Origin: Pseudomonadota bacterium
GTDB lineage: Bacteria > Pseudomonadota > Alphaproteobacteria > Rhodobacterales > Rhodobacteraceae
Assembly: GCA_022573605.1 (NCBI GenBank)
Contig: JACZTQ010000018.1
Location: 1-21,362 of the forward strand
Length of the DNA: 21,362 nucleotides
Reading direction: 5' to 3'
Shown: piece by piece, positions 15,762 to 21,362 of the stretch
Layout: every line of letters begins with the position of its first letter
Numbering within the stretch: the stretch's first letter is position 1
Notes under the pieces: model-generated
Databases searched by the model: none
What the model was told of the DNA's origin: nothing
The model's input: only the letters and a program-made list of their open reading frames with translations
Program-made: the position numbers and the translations under genes

Positions 15762-15769
15762 CAGCGGCA

Positions 15770-15812
15770 GTCCCGCGCCGCCCCCGGGACAAGCCCGGGG
15801 CCGGTGCGGGAC
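15770..15812 (+). terminator. Hairpin after the permease gene
   Basis: GTCCCGCGCCG (15770-15780) pairs with CGGTGCGGGAC (15802-15812), with one G-U pair. An inner CCCCGGG (15782-15788) pairs with CCCGGGG (15794-15800) over ACAAG. It begins eight bases after the stop codon and has no T-run. The CCCGGGACAAGCCCGGG core resembles repeats I recall between genes in other alphaproteobacteria. Confidence 0.6.
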
Positions 15813-15852
15813 ATTCACGCCCGCGGCCGGGGACCACGGGCGACGGCGCGGC

Positions 15853-15881
15853 TTGGCGTCGGGCCTGGAGTTGCCTAAGTA
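15853..15881 (+). promoter_or_regulatory. Candidate promoter of the Deg protease gene
   Basis: TTGGCG (15853-15858) and TAAGTA (15876-15881) are 17 bases apart, an acceptable sigma70-type promoter. Start of transcription near 15888 would leave a leader of about 30 bases holding GGAGG. No clear RpoE or heat-shock consensus was found. Confidence 0.45.
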
Positions 15882-15917
15882 TGCCGTGAGACCGAAGGAA
15901 CCAGTGGAGGCGCCGCC

Positions 15918-17321
15918 GTGACCGTGCGGATGATTTCGACCCTTTTCCTGCTGAGCGCGCTGATCTGGCCCGGGGCTGCGTCCGCCCAGACCATGAAGGT
16001 GCCCAACAGCCAGGCCGAGATCACGCTCGGCTTCGTGCCGGTGGTGCGCCAGGCAGCCCCCGCGGTGGTCAGCATCTACACCCGCAAGGTGGTCGAGCGC
16101 CGGGCCAGCCCGTTCGCCGGCGATCCGTTCTTCGAGCGCCTGTTCGGCAACCTGTTCCCGGGCGGGCCGACCCGGCGCCGGATCGAGAACTCGCTCGGCT
16201 CCGGGGTCATCGTCGATGCCTCGGGCATCGTGGTCTCGAACTACCACGTGGTCGGCGGCGCCGACCAGATCACCGTGGTGCTGAGCGACCGGCGCGAATT
16301 CGAGGGCCGGGTGATCCTGGCCGACAAGGAGGCCGATCTGGCCATCGTCGAGCTCGTCGGCGCCGGCGGCCTGCCGGCGCTGGAATTGCGCGATTCCGAC
16401 ACCCTGGAGGTCGGCGAACTGGTGCTGGCGATCGGCAACCCGTTCGGGGTCGGCCAGACCGTGACCAGCGGCATCGTCTCCGGGCTGGCCCGCTCGGGCG
16501 CGCCGGGCGGGCGCCGGCAGGGCTATTTCATCCAGACCGACGCGGCGATCAATCCGGGCAATTCCGGCGGTGCGCTGGTCGACATGGCGGGCCGCCTGAT
16601 CGGCGTCAACACCTCGATCATCAGCCGCTCCGGCGGCTCCAACGGCATCGGTTTTGCGGTGCCCTCGAACCTGGTCGCCCGGGTCATCGCCGCGGCGCGG
16701 GAAGGCGCCGACACGCTCGAGCGGCCCTGGCTCGGGCTGCGGACCCAGCCCGTCACCGGCGAGCTCGCCGAGGCCCTGGGGCTGACGCGCCCTTCCGGCA
16801 TCCTGGTCGACCAGCTGCACCCGCAAAGCGCCTTCGCCAGGGCCGGGATCGAGACCGGCGACATCCTGCTGGCGATCGACGGGGCCGAGCTCAACACGCC
16901 CGGTGAGTTGGCTTTCCGCACCGCGACGCTCGGCACCGGGCGCGAGGCCGTGGTGCGCTACCTGCGCGGCGGCGCCGAGCACGAGGTATCGGTCGCGCTG
17001 GCGACCGCGCCCGACCGCCCGGCCCGCGACCGCACCGTGCTGCGGAGCCCGCGCGCCCTGCGCGGGCTGACGGTGATGAACGTCAACCCGGCGGTGATCG
17101 ACCAGTTCCGCCTGCCGCTGGCCAGCGCCGGCATCCTGGTCGCCGCCGCCGGCGGCCGGGCCTCGCGCTCTGGCCTGCGCCCCGGCGACCTGATCCTCGC
17201 GGTCGATGGCCGCGGCGTCGGCGATGTCGATGCGCTGGAGGCGGCGCTGCGGCGCTCGGGCGGGTTCGTGCTCCGGATCGACCGCAAGGGCCGACGCGGC
17301 AACATCGAGATCGGCGGCTGA
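15918..17321 (+). CDS. Periplasmic Deg-family serine endoprotease (DegP/DegQ-like)
   Basis: The protein (467 residues) should be exported and degrade or refold damaged envelope proteins. A signal peptide covers residues 1-23 (hydrophobic STLFLLSALIWPGA, then SAQ). The trypsin-like domain carries the triad His110 (VSNYHVVGG), Asp140 (KEADLAIVEL) and Ser216 (NPGNSGGALVD). Two PDZ-like regions follow: about 265-355 (RPSGILVDQLHPQSAFARAG) and about 375-460 (GILVAAAGGRASRSGLRPGD). GTG 15918 is chosen because GGAGG lies seven bases upstream and the signal peptide fits; ATG 15930 remains possible. It overlaps rarA by one base (TGATG), so the two are co-transcribed. DegP, DegQ or MucD-type naming cannot be settled here. 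Confidence 0.95.
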   Translation: MTVRMISTLFLLSALIWPGAASAQTMKVPNSQAEITLGFVPVVRQAAPAVVSIYTRKVVERRASPFAGDPFFERLFGNLFPGGPTRRRIENSLGSGVIVDASGIVVSNYHVVGGADQITVVLSDRREFEGRVILADKEADLAIVELVGAGGLPALELRDSDTLEVGELVLAIGNPFGVGQTVTSGIVSGLARSGAPGGRRQGYFIQTDAAINPGNSGGALVDMAGRLIGVNTSIISRSGGSNGIGFAVPSNLVARVIAAAREGADTLERPWLGLRTQPVTGELAEALGLTRPSGILVDQLHPQSAFARAGIETGDILLAIDGAELNTPGELAFRTATLGTGREAVVRYLRGGAEHEVSVALATAPDRPARDRTVLRSPRALRGLTVMNVNPAVIDQFRLPLASAGILVAAAGGRASRSGLRPGDLILAVDGRGVGDVDALEAALRRSGGFVLRIDRKGRRGNIEIGG

Positions 17322-18643
17322 TGACCGGCCTGTTCGACCACCCGGCGGACGCGCCCGCCGACGAGGGCGGCAAGGCGCCGCGTCCGCTGGCCGACCGGCT
17401 GCGGCCGCGGCGGCTGGATGAGGTCGTCGGACAGGACCACATCCTCGCCCCCGGCGCGCCGCTCGGCGACATGGTGGCGGCGGGGGCGCTGTCGTCGCTG
17501 GTGCTGTGGGGGCCGCCGGGGTCGGGCAAGACCACCATCGCCCGGCTGCTGGCCGAGGCCACCGAGATGCATTTCGAGCAGATCAGCGCCATCTTCACCG
17601 GGGTCGCCGATCTGAGAAGGGTGTTCGGGGCGGCGGCTCTGCGCCATTCCCAGGGCCGCGGCACGCTGTTGTTCGTCGACGAGGTTCACCGTTTCAACAA
17701 GGCCCAGCAGGACGGCTTCCTGCCGCACATGGAAACCGGCGTGATCGTGCTGGTCGGCGCCACCACCGAGAACCCGTCGTTCGAGCTGAACGCGGCGCTG
17801 CTCAGCCGCGCCCAGGTGTTGCGGCTGAGGCGGCTGGAGGCGGAGGACCTGGAGCGCATCCTGGCCCGGGCCGAGGCGGCCGAAGGCGCGCTGGCGCTGA
17901 CCGAGGAGGGCCGCGCGGCGCTGATCTCGATGGCCGACGGCGACGGGCGCACACTGTTGAACCTGGCCGAGCAGGTACAGAACTTCGGTGCCCCGGAAAA
18001 GCCTGGAGGCATGTTCGGCCCGGCCGATCTGGCCCACCGCCTGAACCGCCGCGCGCCGGTCTACGACAAAACCGGCGACGGCCATTACAACCTGATTTCG
18101 GCCCTGCACAAATCGGTCCGCGGCTCCGACCCCGACGCTTCGCTCTACTGGCTGGCGCGGATGCTGGAGGCGGGCGAGGACCCGCGCTACATCGCCCGGC
18201 GCGTCACCCGCATGGCGATCGAGGATATCGGCCTGGCCGAGCCCGAGGCGATGCGCCAGTGCCTCGCCGCCTGGGAGGTCTACGAGCGGCTCGGCTCGCC
18301 CGAGGGCGAACTGGCGATCGCCCAGGCGGTGATCTACCTGGCGCTGGCGCCGAAATCGAACGCCGCCTACAAGGCCTACCAGGCGGCGCTGAAGCTCGCC
18401 GCGCGCACCGGCTCGATGCCGCCGCCCGACCACATCCTGAACGCGCCGACCAAGCTGATGAAGGACCAGGGTTTCGGCGCGGGGTATGAATACGACCACG
18501 ACGCCGAGGATGGTTTTTCGGGCCAGGACTATTTCCCCGAGGGCATGGCGCGGGCCGACCTCTACCACCCGGTGGAGCGCGGCTTCGAGCGCGAAATGGC
18601 CAAGCGCATGGCCTGGTTCGCGAAGCGGCGCGGCGAGCGGTAG
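17321..18643 (+). CDS. rarA: Replication-associated recombination ATPase RarA (MgsA)
   Basis: RarA (440 residues) is a clamp-loader-like AAA+ ATPase that acts at stalled replication forks with SSB. Walker [10 protein letters not shown] is at residues 64-72, Walker [11 protein letters not shown] has Asp120-Glu121, and sensor 1 follows in [19 protein letters not shown] with its arginine finger. The C-terminal half carries the family blocks [19 protein letters not shown] and [19 protein letters not shown], and YPHNH-type sequence is replaced here by [20 protein letters not shown]. The N-terminal [20 protein letters not shown] is typical. The start overlaps the protease stop, the same pairing seen in other alphaproteobacteria. 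Palindromic DNA and an oppositely oriented gene follow. Confidence 0.96.
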   Translation: MTGLFDHPADAPADEGGKAPRPLADRLRPRRLDEVVGQDHILAPGAPLGDMVAAGALSSLVLWGPPGSGKTTIARLLAEATEMHFEQISAIFTGVADLRRVFGAAALRHSQGRGTLLFVDEVHRFNKAQQDGFLPHMETGVIVLVGATTENPSFELNAALLSRAQVLRLRRLEAEDLERILARAEAAEGALALTEEGRAALISMADGDGRTLLNLAEQVQNFGAPEKPGGMFGPADLAHRLNRRAPVYDKTGDGHYNLISALHKSVRGSDPDASLYWLARMLEAGEDPRYIARRVTRMAIEDIGLAEPEAMRQCLAAWEVYERLGSPEGELAIAQAVIYLALAPKSNAAYKAYQAALKLAARTGSMPPPDHILNAPTKLMKDQGFGAGYEYDHDAEDGFSGQDYFPEGMARADLYHPVERGFEREMAKRMAWFAKRRGER

Positions 18644-18678
18644 GATTCGTTTCATCCTGATGGAGCCGGGCCAGCCCG

Positions 18679-18747
18679 CCGTCATTCCCGCGAAGGCGGG
18701 AATCTCTCGACGGCGAGAGATCCCCCGGCCAAGCCGTGGGATGACGG
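18679..18747 (+). repeat. 69-bp three-hairpin palindromic element, copy 2
   Basis: CCGTCAT (18679-18685) and ATGACGG (18741-18747) pair as a base stem. Three hairpins lie inside: ATTCCCGC/GCGGGAAT (18684-18691 with 18696-18703, loop GAAG), ATCTCTCG/CGAGAGAT (18702-18709 with 18714-18721, loop ACGG), and CCCCCGG/CCGTGGG over CCAAG (one mismatch). The fold is a cloverleaf. It sits between convergent genes, where it could end transcription from both sides. Confidence 0.85.
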
Positions 18748-18758
18748 ACTCGCGCGCC

Positions 18759-20078
18759 CTACTTCGCCCGCAGCGGCCACACCGGCGGTTTCCAGTTCTC
18801 CTTGGCCACCCCCGGCGCCGGCCGCCCCCAGGTATTGCCCCTGGGGTCGCCGCGCCCGGTGAAGTGGCGCACCAGCAGGCGGTGCAGCATGTTCATGTTC
18901 GGCAGGATGCCGTGGAAACCGGCCAGTTTGGCAAGATTGGCGTCGGCCAGCTCCCAATAGCCGTAATCGTCGGGCGAGACGCAGACCAGGCTCCGGTAGG
19001 GCAGGAACGCCGGCACCGCGCCCTTGAAGTGGACGGTGCCGTCGCCGGTGAGAACCCGCGTCGCTTCGCTCTTGTGGCGCCAATGGTTCAGGCGGTCCCT
19101 TGAGCTCAGGCGGAAGGCCGGCTGTCCATCCTCGCGCTCGACCCGCAGCCGCACCCGGGTCCGCGCATCGACCCCGACGACGCAGAGCCAGCGTTCGGTG
19201 TCGAAGCCGAGGGCGGCGAGGTCGAGCCCATCGACCCGCGCGCGATGCTCGCCGGCCTGGGCCAGAAGCCGCTCGAATATCTCGTGGCCCTGCTGTTCTC
19301 GATCATCGGGCGCGAGCGCGGGGTCGCGACCGTGCAGGCGCACATATTCGACGATGGTGTCGATGATCGAAGGCTGCCACAGCGCCGGGTCGAAGGTCGA
19401 ATCGGGCAGGCCCGCGCCTCTCTGGCGGGTGATCCCGGTGTCGAAGCTCGGCAGCAGGTGATAGAGCGAGGGCGTCAGCCTCGAGGCCTCGCGCTCGCGC
19501 GAGCCGGGCGTTGCGCCGCCGATCTTGGCGGTGCCGGTGATCAACTTCACCATTGCCTCGAAAGAACCTTTGTAAGGCGTTGCCAGTGTTGCTATTTTGT
19601 TGATCTTGTCGATGCCGTACCGGCCCAGGTATCCGGCGATCACCAGCCCACCCATCGAGTGGCCGACCAGGTTCACCTTCGGCGCCTCGCGGTAGCTCTT
19701 GTCGGCGTGGTAGTTGCGCATCAGCCCGGTGCGGTCGATCACCTCGCCGACGAAATCGGCCAGGCTGGCCTCGACGACCTCCAGCGGCTGGCGCCAGTCG
19801 TAGGTGAAGGGGAACACCGGGACCGGGTCGTCCTCGCGCTCGGAGAGGTTGTGGCGCAGCTCCTCGATCAGTTCCTGGTAGGCGATCTCGTAGAGCTGGC
19901 CGGGACGCACCAGCGCCGGCTGGCGGGCCTCGTAGCGGATGTCGTCGGGGTGCAACCGGACCCGGCCGTAATTCTTGCGGATCACCGCCCAGATGGTCTC
20001 GGGCGGCAGCGGGTAGAGGTCGCGCAGGTAAGTGGCGGTGATGCCGGGCACGACGATGACGGGATGGGAGGATGGCAT
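18759..20078 (-). CDS. LCAT-like alpha/beta hydrolase (putative lipase/acyltransferase)
   Basis: The 439-residue protein belongs to the lecithin:cholesterol acyltransferase-like branch of alpha/beta hydrolases. The N-terminal strand and oxyanion loop read VIVVPGITATYL (7-18), FPFTYDWRQP (89-98) has the YDWR hallmark, and the nucleophile is Ser141 in NLVGHSMGGLV. LTGDGTVHF (Asp346) and GFHGILPN (His389) probably complete the triad. No signal peptide is evident: it starts MPSSHPVIVV straight into the first strand, so a cytosolic place is likely. AAGGAG lies 10 bases before the ATG. Substrate unknown; ester or phospholipid is a guess. It faces rarA and diverges from crcB, which interrupts an otherwise same-strand block and suggests a later insertion. 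Around 19560-19620 the DNA is noticeably AT-richer than its surroundings. Confidence 0.85.
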   Translation of the reverse strand: MPSSHPVIVVPGITATYLRDLYPLPPETIWAVIRKNYGRVRLHPDDIRYEARQPALVRPGQLYEIAYQELIEELRHNLSEREDDPVPVFPFTYDWRQPLEVVEASLADFVGEVIDRTGLMRNYHADKSYREAPKVNLVGHSMGGLVIAGYLGRYGIDKINKIATLATPYKGSFEAMVKLITGTAKIGGATPGSREREASRLTPSLYHLLPSFDTGITRQRGAGLPDSTFDPALWQPSIIDTIVEYVRLHGRDPALAPDDREQQGHEIFERLLAQAGEHRARVDGLDLAALGFDTERWLCVVGVDARTRVRLRVEREDGQPAFRLSSRDRLNHWRHKSEATRVLTGDGTVHFKGAVPAFLPYRSLVCVSPDDYGYWELADANLAKLAGFHGILPNMNMLHRLLVRHFTGRGDPRGNTWGRPAPGVAKENWKPPVWPLRAK

Positions 20079-20170
20079 TTCAAGCAGCTCCTTCGGGCGG
20101 TGCGACGATCGCCGGTCCAGAATCGCACAATCCCGAGCGCGTTGCGGCTGTGGGCGGAGCAGCGCGCGGT

Positions 20171-20241
20171 GCTCTAACTCCTTGATTTGCCGCGATTTGC
20201 CTGTCGCAAAGTGAACCCACTTTGCTCGAAATCGCTCTAAC
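20171..20241 (-). repeat. 71-bp dispersed-type repeat before crcB
   Basis: The block is flanked by direct GCTCTAAC (20171-20178) and GCTCTAAC (20234-20241). It contains a perfect dyad GCAAAGTG-AACC-CACTTTGC (20206-20225) and a second dyad TTTGC-CTGTC-GCAAA (20196-20210). On the minus strand it runs from GTTAGAGCGATTTCGAGCAA to AAGGAGTTAGAGC. From memory, this resembles a widespread Rhizobiales/alphaproteobacterial intergenic repeat with TTAGAGC or TAGAGC at both ends. It lies in the divergent spacer between the hydrolase and crcB. Confidence 0.6.
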
Positions 20242-20302
20242 GCTTGACCTTTGTCCCCCGGCCCGCCACCAACGCGGCGACGGACAAGGACGGGAGGGGC
20301 GG

Positions 20303-20692
20303 ATGCCGACGGTTATCTTTTCGGTGGCGGCGGGGGGCGCGATCGGCGCCACCCTGCGCTGGGCCATCGTGCGCTGGTCCGGTCAGGCGCTGGGGCTCGC
20401 CTTCCCCTACGGGACGCTGATCGTCAACGTGCTCGGCTCGCTGGTGATGGGGGTCGCGGCGGTGGCCATGATGGAGCGCTTTCCCGGCAGTTGGGGCCGC
20501 TTCGCGCCGTTCCTGATGACCGGGGTGCTCGGCGGTTTCACCACCTTTTCGGCCTTCTCGCTCGATGCGCTGTTCCTGATCGAGCGCGGGCGCAACCTCG
20601 CCGCGGCGGCCTATATCGGCGGCTCGGTGGGGCTGTCGATCGCCGGTCTCTGGGCCGGGCTGGCGCTGGCCCGCGGGCTCTGGGGGCCATGA
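20303..20692 (+). CDS. crcB: Fluoride channel CrcB (Fluc)
   Basis: This is a small membrane protein (129 residues, typical) with four hydrophobic segments that as an antiparallel dimer lets fluoride leave the cell. Hallmarks are AAGGAIGATLRWAIVRW (residues 9-25), GTLIVNVLGSLVMG (37-50, with the pore Asn42) and GVLGGFTTFSAFS (74-86), the latter holding the phenylalanine box and central TT. The ATG at 20303 follows GGGAGGGGCGG; ATG 20222 would add 27 non-family residues. No fluoride riboswitch (crcB motif) was recognised upstream. Its last four bases overlap the next gene (ATGA), so the pair is likely one transcript. Confidence 0.95.
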   Translation: MPTVIFSVAAGGAIGATLRWAIVRWSGQALGLAFPYGTLIVNVLGSLVMGVAAVAMMERFPGSWGRFAPFLMTGVLGGFTTFSAFSLDALFLIERGRNLAAAAYIGGSVGLSIAGLWAGLALARGLWGP

Positions 20693-21362
20693 GTGGGGTG
20701 CGGCACCTGACGGTGGGGCCGGACGAGGCCGAGCAGCGGCTCGACCGCTGGTTCCGCCGCCAGTTCCCGCAGGTGACCCAAGGGCGGCTCGAGAAGATGT
20801 GCCGCAAGGGCGAGGTGCGGGTCGATGGCGGCCGGGTCAAGGCTTCGAGTCGGGTGGCGCCGGGCCAGGTGGTGCGGGTGCCGCCGCTGCCGGAGCCGCG
20901 CGAGGAACCCGGCGAGAAACCGGCGCCGGCCGGGCCGAGCATGGATGAGGCGCGGGCGCTGGCCGATGCGGTGGTGTTCCGCGACGACCACCTGATCGTG
21001 CTCAACAAGCCGCCCGGGCTGGCGGTGCAGGGCGGCACCGGGCAGCATCGCCATCTGGTGGCGATGCTGGCGGCGTTGCGCTTCGGCCGCGACGACGATC
21101 CCCGGCTGGTGCACCGGCTCGACAAGGACACCTCGGGCCTGCTGGTGCTGGCGCGCACCGGTGCCGCGGCGGTGGCGCTGGCGCGGTCGTTCCGCTCGCG
21201 GGCGGTGGGCAAGATCTATTTTGCCGCGGTGGCCGGGCGGGTCGAGCCGGCCCGCGGCACCGTCCGCTACGGGCTGGTCAAGGCCGCCGGGAATTTTGGC
21301 GGCAATGGCGTGGGCGAGAAGATGCAGCTGGTCCATCCGGACGAGATCAAGGCCACCGCGGG
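20689..21362 (+). CDS. rluC: RluC-type 23S rRNA pseudouridine synthase (partial)
   Basis: The frame begins at ATG 20689, overlapping the crcB stop, and runs off the window after 224 codons with no stop. An S4-like RNA-binding domain spans about residues 14-70 (AEQRLDRWFRRQFPQVTQGR and RKGEVRVDGGRVKASSRV). The synthase domain follows: VVFRDDHLIVLNKPPGLAVQ, then the catalytic motif HRLDKDTSGLLVLART with Asp145. RluC modifies U955, U2504 and U2580 in E. coli 23S rRNA, but RluD or another RluA-family member cannot be excluded without the rest. The usual length is about 320 residues, so a third is missing. crcB next to an RluA-family gene is a common alphaproteobacterial pairing. Confidence 0.9.
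   Translation, partial: MSGVRHLTVGPDEAEQRLDRWFRRQFPQVTQGRLEKMCRKGEVRVDGGRVKASSRVAPGQVVRVPPLPEPREEPGEKPAPAGPSMDEARALADAVVFRDDHLIVLNKPPGLAVQGGTGQHRHLVAMLAALRFGRDDDPRLVHRLDKDTSGLLVLARTGAAAVALARSFRSRAVGKIYFAAVAGRVEPARGTVRYGLVKAAGNFGGNGVGEKMQLVHPDEIKATA

Noticed and set aside
15890..15925. ECF/EcfG-type GGAAC promoter for the protease gene
   Set aside because: GGAAC is present at 15897-15901, but the matching -10 would fall on or beyond the start codon. TTGGCG-N17-TAAGTA upstream fits better.
14589..16982. 797-codon minus-strand frame opposite rplQ, the permease and the protease
   Set aside because: It is a shadow of three plus-strand genes and crosses the large inverted repeat. No domain was recognised.
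19245..20177. 310-codon plus-strand frame opposite the hydrolase
   Set aside because: The minus strand has a complete alpha/beta hydrolase with all catalytic motifs and a good ribosome-binding site. The plus frame has no recognisable domain.
20079..20302. Fluoride riboswitch before crcB
   Set aside because: I looked for the conserved crcB-motif pieces (GGCGAUG-type start and CUGAUGGC-type end with matching stems) and did not find them. The spacer is mostly a repeat.

Overview
The window comes from a high-GC bacterium. Its gene order points to an alphaproteobacterium, perhaps near the Rhodospirillales. The evidence is: tuf followed directly by the S10 operon; adk between secY and rpsM; no rpmJ after secY and no rpsD between rpsK and rpoA; a one-cysteine (zinc-free) S14; and degP/Q-rarA-crcB-rluC downstream of rplQ. 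No species can be named from the sequence alone.

Positions 1-12084 hold the end of tuf, then the S10 operon (rpsJ, rplC, rplD, rplW, rplB, rpsS, rplV, rpsC, rplP, rpmC, rpsQ) and the spc operon (rplN, rplX, rplE, rpsN, rpsH, rplF, rplR, rpsE, rpmD, rplO, secY, adk). All are on the plus strand, most with tiny spacers or stop/start overlaps. Positions 12085-14860 hold a clear sigma70-type promoter, a 177-base structured leader, and the alpha operon (rpsM with a TTG start, rpsK, rpoA with a probable GTG start, rplQ). Together these genes make ribosomal proteins of both subunits, the Sec translocon channel, adenylate kinase and the RNA polymerase alpha subunit.

Positions 14861-21362 are more accessory: a TauE/SafE-type membrane permease, a periplasmic Deg-type serine protease, the replication-associated ATPase RarA, a reverse-strand LCAT-like alpha/beta hydrolase, the fluoride channel CrcB and the start of an RluC-type pseudouridine synthase that runs off the window. 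The permease and the hydrolase look like additions to an otherwise ordinary alphaproteobacterial gene order. Palindromic repeats lie on both sides of each.

The spacers are richer than the genes. They hold two copies of a 69-bp three-hairpin palindromic element, a two-hairpin relative, a perfect 25-bp inverted repeat after adk, an approximately 98-bp inverted repeat after rplQ, a hairpin after the permease, and a 71-bp element before crcB. That last element resembles a dispersed repeat I recall from other alphaproteobacteria. Several stem-loops also sit inside the operons (tuf-rpsJ, rplP-rpmC, rplO-secY, rpsM leader). I see no CRISPR array, tRNA, rRNA, transposase, or defence or biosynthetic system. 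The long reverse-strand open frames opposite the ribosomal genes are high-GC shadows.
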